This document shows, in pieces, positions 48,498-59,905 of a stretch of DNA of 64,000 bases. Both the position numbers and the translations under genes were made by a program. The DNA lies in contig WFMF01000021.1 of NCBI GenBank assembly GCA_011033025.1, forward strand, positions 496,001 through 560,000, read 5' to 3'. This DNA comes from Beroe forskalii (Eukaryota > Ctenophora > Nuda > Beroida > Beroidae). The notes below the pieces were generated by a model. It saw nothing but the letters and a program-made list of their open reading frames with translations. It had not been told where the DNA came from and made no database searches. Position 1 is the first letter of the stretch. Every line of letters starts with the position of its first letter.

Positions 48498-50318
48498 TAT
48501 TAAGAATTAAGAATTATAATGCATGGCCTGGCTAACTGCTTAGTGTATCTCTCCACTTTTTATGTACCTAACGCGCAGAGAATACATTATTTAAAGCCAA
48601 CAGCACATTTTGATTAGAGTGCAAAGAGAGGCAGTACCATGGTAGCCGAACGTACTTAGAAATTACTAACTTGAAATTATCGTCGTGAGGCTACTGTATA
48701 AGCAGTTGAGTGGCGAAAATTGCGTTTCTTAAGCTTAAGATTTAGCTTTGGTGTACTTATATATTGACATTTCATACAATCCTATCTTTACAGCTAAATT
48801 TTGAAAGAAAATTTATTTCTAAGTTCAATATTTCTTTCGAAGTTTAAAGTTTGATATTGCTATTTTTTGTTAACATTATATTAAATAGCAACTGTGACAA
48901 GGGAATGATTTAGAATTTTCTTGAACTTATGCCGACTTATGTGCTTATAACAGCATTGCATAATCTTCCAAATTAGTCTATAATATCGTTCATTCTAAAG
49001 CTAAACTTTCTAGATACTTAAGTATCTCATGCCGCTCAGAGACATTTTATTATTACCTACTAATTGTAGTTTGTTGTAAGCATCAACCTGATATTCGAAA
49101 ATTACAACCATAACTGTGTTTCTTTTTGTTCAATTTGTTTGATGAGACTTAGTTAATTCTACTCTCGAGCTTGTTCATGTGCGATGCGTGCTCCAAATTT
49201 TGATCAATAGACACAGAAGTTTAAGTATCAACTTCTAACTTGGTGACCCCTTTTGCGCCTTTACTAATATTTCTACCCTTAAAATCCATCCACATAATTA
49301 GGTACACTTCCTTGGTCAAATTTCCCGGCCTTTTCCCAAGTAGTTCCAATGTTCTTAAATCTGAACTTTTGTGGTAGTTTTGCACACTTACAATAATAAC
49401 GGTGGAGCATATCTTGAATAAAGGCGAAGAGGGCAACCTTGTTTGGGGCAAGCTAAGTGCAAAAATAGACTCAGTCGTTCCGGCTATGTCTGCTCATCAG
49501 TGAAAAGTCATGGAAAATACGTTGGTATAAACTATAAAGGGTTCTTTGGATACGTTGTTATTTCCACCATGGAAGGCTTCGGGACCTAACTGACTCATTT
49601 TATTACCCATTGGATGCTTTTGACTGATGAGTACATACAGGCGGTTGAAATGAGCTCACTTCATTTGTAATATTTCCCATACACCCTGAAGTTAATGAGA
49701 AGTGTGGTTTTATGAGTTTGGATGGATGATATGGTTAGGGTTTGGTGAGTGAGATGAAATCGTGGTCAACCGAAAGCAAGGCAGCAGTCCGGCTCGGAAG
49801 AGGATCGATACCCTCCTCGTTGAGTGCTGGTTCCAGATTATACGGTTGCCAATCTGTGAATGCGCGTCAAAATTTGCCACAATATTAGCTGTAAATTACT
49901 GATGTATGTACGGCGCGAAAGCGTTTTAATATACCACGTACGTATGAAACGCGCATTTGTTGCTCTTCAAATGAGCCAGTTCGGCCACGCGGTGGCCGGC
50001 GTGGCTCACTTTGAAGACTGAAACTACAAGTGAGCCAGTTCGGCCACCGCGTGGCCGAGGCGTCCCACTTTTTAGACGCTATAACTCCTCCATTTTGGTT
50101 CGGTTGGTCCTAATCTTTTACACCGTTGGAAAGAGCAACTTTTCTAGTTTCAGATACATGCCGAATTTTGTCTTTTCGGATTAAAATTGGCATCTCAATT
50201 TTGCATCAAAGTTGGAAAAATATAGGTGAGCCATCTCGGCCACGCGGTGGCCGAAATGGCTCACTTTTTCAAAAACATGAAAAATTATTTTCAAGTGAGC
50301 CACCTCGGCCACCATAAT

Positions 50319-50660
50319 ACGTGTTTAGCAAGCGCTGTGCGCGCCTATAATTCTCCGAACACACGCTGGCGTCAGCGGGTCATACAATGTATCCCCCTAA
50401 CCAGCCGCGCCGCGCACTCTGTGCGCGAAAACAGGAGTATGGCTTCCTAAGCCCGCATAGGTGTGCGTACGCGCGCCGCGCTACCCTGAGGAAGCGCGCC
50501 GCGCAACGCAGACAGGGATATACGTGTTTAGCAAGAGTATGGCAAACAAATAAACAATGTACGACAATAAGCACGCATAGGCATGCGCACGATACGCGCG
50601 CGGTGCTCATCTGTACAGGGGAAGCGCAATGCAAACAGAAATATACGTGTTTAGCAAAAG
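50319..50660 (-). mobile_element. Cluster of inverted GC-palindrome elements
   Basis: Partial copy at 50319-50345, complete at 50444-50535, diverged at 50571-50658, all ending in the complement of TTGCTAAACACGTAT. An AACCAGCCGCGCCGCGC segment at 50400 relates to 15610-15755. A 143-residue minus frame across the cluster is composition only. Confidence 0.7.
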
Positions 50661-51489
50661 TATTTGCCCATGCCAGACGTTGCAATGTGGAGAACAACGG
50701 TCTTCTTACAATGTTCGGTTCACATTCGGATGAAAGATGGGCTACAAATTTGAATCCAAGCTCATTGAAATCAAATTGTCGGAATTTGTATCTCTTTATT
50801 ACCCATAACATAATGAATCTGGTTCTTTTATAACCTACTGGCTTGCCTTTCTCCCTGATTTAAATTTTCTATACTTATTGTTTTAATGCTTAGTGAATCA
50901 TAGAAACATTTGTGACATTTGTTGATGTAAGATCAAAATTATTTATTTTCTAATTTTAAATATGAATTCCTTCGTCCACTGAATCCTTGCAGCAAACCAT
51001 CAAAACTACAAATTATTGTTGATTTTCACAATTGAATGAAACGTTCAACACTTACCTTTTCTCCTAAAGTAGATGTTAAAGTTGATAGTCTTCTTTGTTA
51101 AAATGTAAGAGCAGTTTTGCATGTAATCCCCAATCACCATAGCAATGTTGGCAACTTATGAATTAAACCTTAAACTTAATAACAATTTTTGAATTAAAAA
51201 GAAATCTTTCTTCAAGACATCAATCTGCAAGACTTAATAACAATAATTTAAATTTAAATTTTAATTTGTGGAGTTCGTGAAGAAGAGATATTTTATCTCG
51301 AAACTGACAGTTGAATAGTGGTGCAAAGTGTATGGGTTTGATTTCTTATTTGAGAATTTTTGTGTTTCACAGGAATGATCAATCACTTCAAAAATGTTAA
51401 TTATAGTGGCATAACTGTGTAAATATTCATGATTTGTATTTTTATTGATTGTAGTATAAATAATAAAAAAACGTTTTATATTTACCAAT
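50661..51489. other. No gene seen
   Basis: AT-rich. GCCAGACGTTGCAATGTGG at 50674 is a stray CCAGACGTTG motif. 51188-51240 matches the unit inserted in copies C and D (TTTGAATTAAAAAGAAATC onward). Confidence 0.45.
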
Positions 51490-52653
51490 GATCAGATGAA
51501 ACTTGTTGTTAATAGCATAATTGCATGTAGACTCGACTACTGTAATGCACTATACTTCGGTGTTAATGGAGAACTTATAAACCAACTGCAACTCATTCAG
51601 AATGCAGCTGCTAAAGCAGTTGTTGGACTTTAAGCATGATCATCTTGGAGATACTCTTAAGGAGCTGCATTGGCTTCCTGTTCAATTTCGTATACAATTT
51701 AAAATCCTGCTCATAGTATATAAATGTTTAATGGTCTAGCTCCAGAGTATTTGACTTCAATGTTTAGATATGTAGATTTTAATCACTCTATCTCACTGCA
51801 TGAACCTAGAGTTGTATCTCATTTTGGGGAAAGATCTTTCCAGAAGTCTGGCCCTAAATTATGGAATAGTTTGCCAATAGAACTGAAAACATGTTCCTCT
51901 ATTGATTCTTTCAAATCAGCCCTTAAAACTCATTTATTTAATACTGCATTTATTATTTGACTTATTATAATTTCTATTTGTTTTAACTATTTAAGTACTT
52001 TAGCTTTGAATTTCTGACAGTGCTTAAACTCCAGCATGAATATTGTTTCTAGATTTTCAGTCCACAATCTTTAATTATAATTTGGTAAGTGTGTATGGAT
52101 TTTGTGTCGGCGTGTGTGTGGATTATTGTGTCGGCATCATAGATTAGAATGGGAAAACCGTGTGTATGGACACTGTGTCGGCGTGTGTGTGGATTTTGTG
52201 TCGGCGTGTGTATGGGCCATTGTGTCGGCATCATAGATTAGAATGGGAAAACCGTGTGTATGGGCACTGTGTCGATGTGTGTATGGGTTTGTGTCGGCAT
52301 GCACGTGCAGATAGTGGGAAATGCTTGCGTTGCTATGGTAACATGTATAGTGTGTGAATTTCATTTCTTGCTTTGTTGATTTTGTTACGCTACTTCCCTG
52401 AATGACTTTGGTCCTGATTCGAATTTTTCGATGCGGTAAAAAGTTTTTCATTAATTTAAACTACTTTGATCTGAAATTTGCGAGTGTGATGCTGCGTAGC
52501 AGTGCCGAACGGGCCTGCTAGTTTGTATATAATGTTATTTGATAAAGCACTGTCATAGCTTTTGTTGTTGAATCTGTTTTCGTGGCACAACTGTGCAATA
52601 GTTTAAGTTGATGTGCCACTATAATATAAAAGTTTAAATTATTATTATTATTA
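51490..52653 (+). pseudogene. L2/CR1-type LINE, ORF2 C-terminus and 3' end
   Basis: Carries the conserved post-RT segment: SIIACRLDYCNALYFGV, LQLIQNAAAKAVVGL, ELHWLPVQFRIQFKIL, YKCL, NGLAPEYL, and SGPKLWNSLPIELK with SFKSALKTHLF, ending at a stop at 51958-51960. At least two frameshifts break it. The 3' UTR resumes after a Helitron (52068-52521) and ends in (ATT)n at 52638-52653, the usual CR1/L2 tail. No endonuclease or RT core upstream: 5'-truncated. Confidence 0.85.
52068..52521 (+). mobile_element. Non-autonomous Helitron with internal minisatellite
   Basis: Starts TCTTTAATTATAATTTGG after an A and ends GGGCCTGCTAG before a T, matching the ends of 34946-35706; GATGCTGCGTAGCAG lies before the end. 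The left half of the terminal hairpin is lost. Interior 52090-52300 repeats TGTGTCGGCGTGTGTRTGG and a longer unit with CATAGATTAGAATGGGAAAA. Confidence 0.8.
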
Positions 52654-52897
52654 ATGAAATAATTGTTGGATTAATAAATTGCTGTTGGTGCTGCTTCACA
52701 GCGCCTTGTTCACAAATTTTAAGCACTACAGTTTGAATTTAGCTACTAGATTATAATTTCATTCCTCTTTCATTAGACTGGATTGGAAAGCATTAACTGC
52801 TCTCCAGTGAAAACCTAGTCAAGTCTTCAGTTGGCATCTTTCTCCTAATTTAATAGAGTTAAACATAAACTCAAAATCAAATTTGAGATTGTTAGGG

Positions 52898-55800
52898 ATG
52901 ACATCAAAGAATACTGGCCGAGGCAAGACTCCTCATACCATCACATCAGTTATTGGAGAGAACGAAAAAATAGAAGAGATTGTTGGAGTAACCAAAATTG
53001 GTAAAGATAAGACAAAGGCCAAAAAGTATTTTATTGTTATAACTCGATTGAAAAGTTCCCCAGATCCTCGTTATTCAGTTTTTTGTATTTCACAAAATAA
53101 AGATGTCCTCAGATTGAAAAAGAAATTTTCTCTGAATGATTTGAGCAGTGTGGATTTCATGGCAGATAATGACTCAAGGTTGGACTTTTTATTGATTTTC
53201 AATGAAGTCAAAGTTTTACATTTCATAACTGATACCTATGAGAGGAAGCGTAAGTTTCTTATCAGTCTCTTCAGGACTTGTAAAAGCATCAAAGCAGTTC
53301 TGCCTATATTTAAAAATGTTAATACACAAATGTTAGAAGAAACAGTGTTTCTTTCTGCAACTTTGAAAGATCTTGAAGGTGATCAACCTTCATCTCTTGA
53401 AAATGTTGAACATGAATATAAACTTAAGTATTTAACAAAGGAAGAGGAAATAGATTTGGAAGAAGTGTGCATGAACTGTAAATGGGAAATAGAAAGTGCT
53501 GAAGAATTTATAGCAAAACAGACAATGGAGCTTTCAGGATTAGACAAGGCCAATATTCATTCTATAATGAATGTAGAAGATGAGATTATAAAACTATTTG
53601 AGACTATGGACAAAGCCATAGAGAAACTAGACCAGTTAGACAATAGCTTGCAGATGTATAGTGAGATTCTCACTCAAGAGGAGTCAAGGATTCTTAATAT
53701 ATCTGATATGAGCTCAAATCAATCAATGAGAGTTACAAATAACAAGAAACTATTACAGAAGACTCAGGAACTTGTTGAATTATTGTCTATTCCTTTCAAT
53801 TTGGGAGATCTTGATACTCTGAATGACTATAACTTAGAATCATTTTCTAATGCTGTTGAAATTGCTCAAAGTAAGGTTAGAATTCTCTCAAATCATGAAT
53901 TGAAAGATATGCAATGTGCTCAAGACTTCATTGAAAATTGCCAAAATTTTCTTGCAACTGTACCAGATCTTCTCTTATCAGAATTAAGTGACAAGTTCAG
54001 AAAAGATTGGCAAGGTAAACATAGAGCAAGACATATAAATGTTGCAAGGTTTAAATCACTTCTAAACTGGTGTAAAGAGTTTTCTCCTGTTGTTTATATA
54101 TCAATATTCAATTCATATGAAGAGTCTATACAGAAATGTTATTCAAAGGAAATATCAAACTATTTCAAAGATAAGATTGGTACCATTCAGAAGAGATCCA
54201 ACCTTGATAAAGGGTTTTCATTTGCTGGCAAACAAACAACAACTTCCATGGCAGATGTATCAGCAACACAAAAGAGCACAAATCGATCAGGATCAATGAC
54301 TAGTATTAAGGAATCTTTGGGATCCATGTCTAATATCAAAGGATCTCTTGGCTCAGTAGACTCTGTCAATGTTAAAGGATCTGAAGACTCAATGACAACC
54401 TATCAGAATCAAAAAGAACAAAACTCAAAGTTTGACAATCTGTTTTGTAAGGTAGGTAGATGATAGAAAACTTTTAAAACCCTAAATGATACTGGTGAGT
54501 TCCTGGACTGTGAGATTCATGTCCACTTACTCAAGTACTCACTTAGTAGGAATTGACATGTTTCATAATAGTATCATCAGAATTTTCAGATTTGATTGTA
54601 TAAAGTAGGTTGTGCTGTTATTAAGTTTAAAACATCATTATTTCGTGGCAGTCAAGCCTAGGTACATAGTGTTATTTATGGCATATGTTGATAAAATTTG
54701 TGTATGGCGCAGCTTCATCAGAATTCACTTACCTACAGTAGAGAGTTTATAATGTCTTACTGATTCCTTCAATATATGCTGTGATTTCTCTCTTAATATC
54801 AAATGTGGATAAAAATGCAGGGCCATATTGTTTTAACTTGATAAAGTTCCTTAATCAAATCTTTTCAGGTATTGGATTTTATCACTCCCCTGGTGATAGA
54901 TGAAGAGGATCATTTGAATGAAGTATTTGGAGTCCCTTACATGGTTGATATTCCTGCAAATGCCACTGATGAGGAAGTTAGACAGCTAAAAGACGACAAC
55001 ACCACAACGAACAATATCCTAGTGAAGTTACTGGGTGCAAAACTAACTGAAGAACTCAAACAATTGATTGAAGCAAGGTAATTAAAGTGATTTCTTACCT
55101 TTTCTATGTACTGCATTATCAACTTCATGTCATACATTACTTACTTTCATTATAGGGTAGCGCGGGGTAAAATGAGCCACGGGGGAAATTGAGCCACCGC
55201 GGGGTGAAATGAGCCAGTCCTGGGGTAAAATGAGCCACCCATTCTAAACCACTGTTAGTATTATCAAAGGGTCAAACAAAGACAAGTGAATTCAAATGAA
55301 GTCAAAATACATGAATCCTGATTGATTAACTTTCAAATCTACTTCCTATTTGGAAGATTTGTCACGAAATGAGAGTAAAAATGTACTGATGTTCATTGAT
55401 TGAATTGTAGGTAGTAGATTCACACAACACTGTACTTGCATGTATGAATGTATATTTATAAGAGCATCTCCCAATTACCTTGTACTTGTATGAAAAAGTA
55501 CTTCCTATTTTAGTACAAGTTGAGCTCTTTTTTGAATATTTCAGAAAATTTTCTCAGAATTTATGATTGTATATATATGGTTTAGTTGCAAAATTTATGA
55601 ATCCCAATTTCATCAAAAGAATTTTTAAACTTTTTAACAGCATTTTCAATCATTTAAATATGATTGTGATGAAACCAAACCTTTGATTTAACATAATGAT
55701 TGATTTCAATGAACTTAGACTGTTTCATATATTTTTACCAGCGTCGCGGGGTAAATTGAGCCACTTTTTAAAAATCCTATTATTTTTACTGTTTTAGATT

Positions 55801-58800
55801 TTCTACCACTCATTCTTAATTTTTATCACTTATAAGAGTCTATTAAATGTGTCTGGGTGCATTTCAATGCTTAAATTGAATGAAAAATTTTTGCGGGGTA
55901 ATTTGAGCCATTTTGTGGTTTGGGCGTGGCCACGTCAAAAAAATGGTTTCCATCAAATAGTTTCCATCGAGAAATTTCATCATTGATGGTACTAAGACCT
56001 CCAAATAGGCAAACATTGTCTCTCTTGGCTTATGGACAAAGTTGCAAGGGTGGCTCATTTTGACCCGGGACATGGGGTAAAATAAGCCACTGATGCAGTG
56101 TCTTTAATCCAATTAACCGCGACCAATTAACAATTTCAAATGTTGGAATATGCCACATTATGAAGCCAATGCATAACCCTTGAAAATGGCACTGATTAAT
56201 TTTGGCATAATTGGAAAGTCTTCGGCTGCCTGACTAAATAGTAAAAAAGTGGCTCATTTTACCCCGCGCTACCCTACTAAATTATACTCAGCCTAGATGA
56301 TAATTAATGAATGACTTTGTACTCAATACTTGATAACCAATTATATAACCAATATGACCAAGTTTTCAATTTTTAATTATTTACTAAATCATCTCCAAAT
56401 ATTTTCCAGCTACAAGGTAGACCAGTACTATTCCTTGTACATGTACTTGAGACTGGGTAAACCTAGCCACAATCAGGAGGGTAGTGTCTTCCTCAAGCGA
56501 TTCTATTCTTCCAGCCTTATCATAGTCAAGCGACAGTTCGATCAGTTTATCAAGAACCAGGTACCGTATATACATTAATTGCTGGCACGCCGGCTCTATC
56601 TCTATAACGCACGCATCACGTTCGTTAGGGATCTTTTACATTATTAACTTAATCAGTTTTTGACCCCCCCTCTCTCCCCCTCGGAAAGTATGGTACCACA
56701 ATATTTAATGGTGCCTTTCTTGATCTTGATTTTTGGCACTTTTTTGACATGGTGCCATTTCTGTTTCTAGGGGTTAACTTTTTTTCCTATTTTCAGGTAA
56801 CCCAAATCGGTGAAACGAAGCCACACAAGAGTAAAAAGTGTGGCATTTTGCACTGTGTACACAAATACGATCACTTTGTTCGGGATACTGAGCGGTTATT
56901 CGACAGAAAGTTAGAGAGAAGGACTGAGATTGAGAAGGTACGAAGTGTTCAATATCTCAATATTGTTTCCTTGTGGTCATAGAATAATGTGGTGGATTGT
57001 AGTGTACACCATCTTAAGCGTTTTAATAATATTACCAGTACCTGTAGCTGTGCTTCTATGATATTTTGTATAATAACAGGCATAAAAGCATTGCAAGATC
57101 TAAAAATAGAAAGATGGTCAATTGTGTCTGAACTATAAAACAACATATAACACAAGTTATCCTTTATAAGGAACGCCAAAAAACATAATATTTTCTGGTA
57201 AAATTCTTCTGCGTTTCATTCGATTCACATCAGAATCTTCTAACATGATTCGTGTTCGACAAATTAAACAGCGCCTTTAAATACTATAGATCAAAGCCCA
57301 CGTATTGATTAAAAAGACGAGATCAACCTGGCAATATAATAATGTATCTATTTTCTAATCACAAGAATCTTAGTTGTTTATTTGCGCATCATTATAATGA
57401 AATCTCACTACAATACTAAATCCTCCCTGGAGCATCTCGATTTAAAATTACTTATAACAGCACTAAGCTTACACCTTGTTGCCTACCACTCAGGGCTACG
57501 TACAGCTGTTAGAAGCAGTGTTCGTTGCAATAGACCGCATTGCTAAGGAGCAACAGAAGGTTCCCTCTGAAGTTGTACTGTTTGAGAATTACCACCATCT
57601 GGGTGAGCTGATGAAGGCAATGAGGCTGACCTGCCTCTCAGACCTCCAGAAGAAAGCTACTCAGCTCTACGAGTCTAATCTAAACGAGTATGTCACGGTG
57701 AAGCTGGGAAACCCTATCATGAAGATCAGGTAGAGAATCACGTTAAAAATTAATTTATTCTTAATTTAGTAATTGCTATGAAAATCTGAGTATTTACTTT
57801 TAAATCAGTATAACTTTTAACTCGACTGGGATGGGCAGAATTAAACCAATCACCCTTTTTTTTATTCATAATCCGACCCATAGCTTGATTAATTTCGTGA
57901 TTCCTCGCGGATAGTATTATCTTTGTTGTACTTTGGTGTTACACGGTTAGCTTGTATAATGTATAGGGTATAGTGTGTAACCGCGGATAGCTCCTCTTCC
58001 TACGCAGCTGATTGGGTTAATATATCGGGTTAGAACATAAGAAGTTCCGTTTTATTGTTTCTACTGCCTGAGCGTGTAGCCTGATTGAGTGACATCATGT
58101 TTATCTATTGAGGTACGTCACACGCATTACCGCGATGGGGGGTAACGGTGCTTGACATGAGTATGAATAGTTCGTATTTTGTATATTAACATATTCGAGC
58201 CGATTCGGGGATTCTTTTTCACATTATCTCTCATTATCAAAGTGACTTGAACATTGTCTTACTTGACTCGGACCGCGAGACAATCCTGAAATAAACTTCA
58301 TTCCAAATTATACTCTGCCTTCGTCACGACGGTTGATTGCCAATACTACAAACCCCCACCCCTCATATCATTCCCACCTCAGCATTCATAACCTCATATC
58401 ATTCCCACCTCAGCACGTTCTTTGCGGGTGTGAAGCAGTCCCTGACGTCAGCCATGAGACCCGAAGAAGTGGGTTTCCAGATTAACTACAGCAGGAACGT
58501 CCTTAAGGGCATCATCAAGCAGTACCCGCTAAAGGACGTTAGGAAGAGCATAGAAAACGTGCTGAACAAGGTAAGCTTCCTCCTTTTATCTTTAATCCGT
58601 ATCTGATACTGAATTGTTGATTGAACTTAAGATCCTTGTAGTGCAATACATTGCATGCTGAAGAATCAGGTCTTGCCTGAATGACTGATTACTTGGATAT
58701 CATCTAAGAATGTTTTACTTGGAAACTTGGACCAATGCGCCACTTTGACCACCGTCATAATAACATACCGCAATCTATATGCGGCACCTTCAATGTGATT

Positions 58801-59905
58801 CATAAGTTCATAATATTAATCATAATCACAGGAAGGTAGTCATATGCACATGATATTCTAGCATACAGCATACTACATAAGCTCATACAGCCATACGCAT
58901 AGGAGCTTAGGAGTGTGTATTGTGTAGACTGACTAACAACACTGTGTTTATGTTCTGTACAATGTACAATGTACATTGTACAATCACCGATGTACATTGT
59001 ACACTGTTGCTGTACACCACTATACAGTTGTGATTTGTGAAATAAAAGTACTTAGCACGCTGCAATTACAGCTACTGAAAAGTGTATGAAGTCTTCAGAG
59101 CCCTGTTGTGACTCATTGCCCTTTCGGTCGATCTTTGTTAAGCAAGAAGTGCTTAACAAATGTACTTCACTGCTTTACTGCTTACTGTATAGGTAGTGAG
59201 TATGTGAGTATAATCAGTACAGAGATTATTTCACCTCAATGTTTATCTTTTACTGTGTAATTTCAAGAATAAAGCAGGGTAATGGATCTTTTCTAATCTT
59301 ATATCTCAATTCTTATCATAGAGAAATTAATGAACTCTACAAGTTCTTTTAGCGAAAGACCTGGAATTAATGTATCTTCTATCTCTATAACGTACGAATG
59401 TAATGAGTTTGTAATAGGATATAAATAAGTAAATATTGAGTAGCTTGCTGAATCAGCTAATGAGCCTCTAAAATAAAGCTAACCAGCTTCTAAATAAAGC
59501 TAATAAGCCACTTAAATAAAGCTAATAAGCCACTAAAATATAGCTAATCAGCTACTAAATCAGCTGATTGATTGATTGAATTAATATAAGCTACTAAAAT
59601 AAAGCTCATTAATCAGCTAATAAGCCACTAAAATAAAGCTAATGAATCAGCTAATATAAGCCGCTAAAATAAAGCTGATTAATCGCCCCTATTATCAGAT
59701 AGAGAAGCACGTGTGTGAGGAGGAGGGTTTGTTCGAGGTGGTGAGCACCACCTACCTGCACAACATCATGACACAGATTACAGAGTACCAGGACCTACTA
59801 AAGAAGTGTTACCCTGACAGTGGCATCACTTTCGAGTTCAAGGCGGACGAGATAACCCACATATTCGAGAGTAGGGGCAAACCTCACCAGAAGACCAAGG
59901 GCTGA
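52898..59905 (+). CDS. EXOC1: Exocyst complex component 1 (Sec3)
   Basis: Seven coding exons: 52898-54451, 54869-55077, 56410-56560, 56797-56937, 57494-57729, 58414-58570, 59699-59905. They have GT/AG borders and phases that join without error to 884 residues (human protein about 894). EXOC1 is part of the eight-subunit exocyst that tethers secretory vesicles to the plasma membrane before SNARE fusion. Residues ~40-145 fit the PH-like Sec3 domain that binds PI(4,5)P2; ~185-300 are helical/coiled coil (SGLDKANIHSIMNVEDEI); ~440-505 is a Ser-rich linker with repeated GSM..IK.SLGS; the rest is the Sec3 C-terminal rod, ending KHVCEEEGLF...CYPDSGITFEF, close to the vertebrate end. The ATG at 52898 is the first after an in-frame TGA at 52808. 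Oddities: the first 518 codons are one exon, and conservation is low in the N-terminal half. A non-coding first exon is possible (acceptor TTAG directly before GGATG). Confidence 0.95.
55155..56274. mobile_element. TA-flanked MITE in EXOC1 intron 2
   Basis: Inverted ends GGGTAGCGCGGGGTAAAATG, continuing to GAGCCAC, are perfect over 26 bases and bordered by TA on both sides, as in Tc1/mariner-type insertions. GGGGTAAAWTGAGCCA or its complement recurs at least seven times inside, some in each orientation. No transposase frame. Confidence 0.9.
58362..58416 (+). repeat. Duplicated 3' splice site before EXOC1 exon 6
   Basis: CCTCATATCATTCCCACCTC followed by AGCA occurs twice, 32 bp apart. The second CAG (58411-58413) keeps the conserved frame (TFFAGV); the first would add about 32 bases and shift the frame. 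Confidence 0.75.
58955..59010. repeat. TGTACAATGTACA palindrome cluster
   Basis: Repeated TGTACAATG and its complement CATTGTACA form overlapping palindromes inside EXOC1 intron 6. Confidence 0.7.
59456..59688 (+). repeat. Minisatellite in the last EXOC1 intron
   Basis: Around ten variants of CTAATAAGCCACTAAAATAAAG, ending about 10 bp before the acceptor of the final exon. Confidence 0.8.

Larger units (their letters stand above)
39798..50317 (+). mobile_element. Giant repeat, copy D (nearly complete)
   Basis: The left terminus has lost its first bases (starts CGTCTGGCTCACTTGGG); the right terminus GTGAGCCACCTCGGCCACC then ATA is intact. Inner palindromes at 39860-39905, 49975-50005, 50035-50065 and 50225-50265. 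It contains insertions at 41142, 43409, 46269/46365 and 48010. No protein domain found over 10.5 kb. A complete GC-palindrome element lies left of it and an inverted partial one (50319-50345) right of it. Confidence 0.8.

Noticed and set aside
52898-59905. EXOC1 as a processed pseudogene because of its long first exon
   Set aside because: Six introns with correct sites and phases and an intact 884-codon frame show a functional gene structure.
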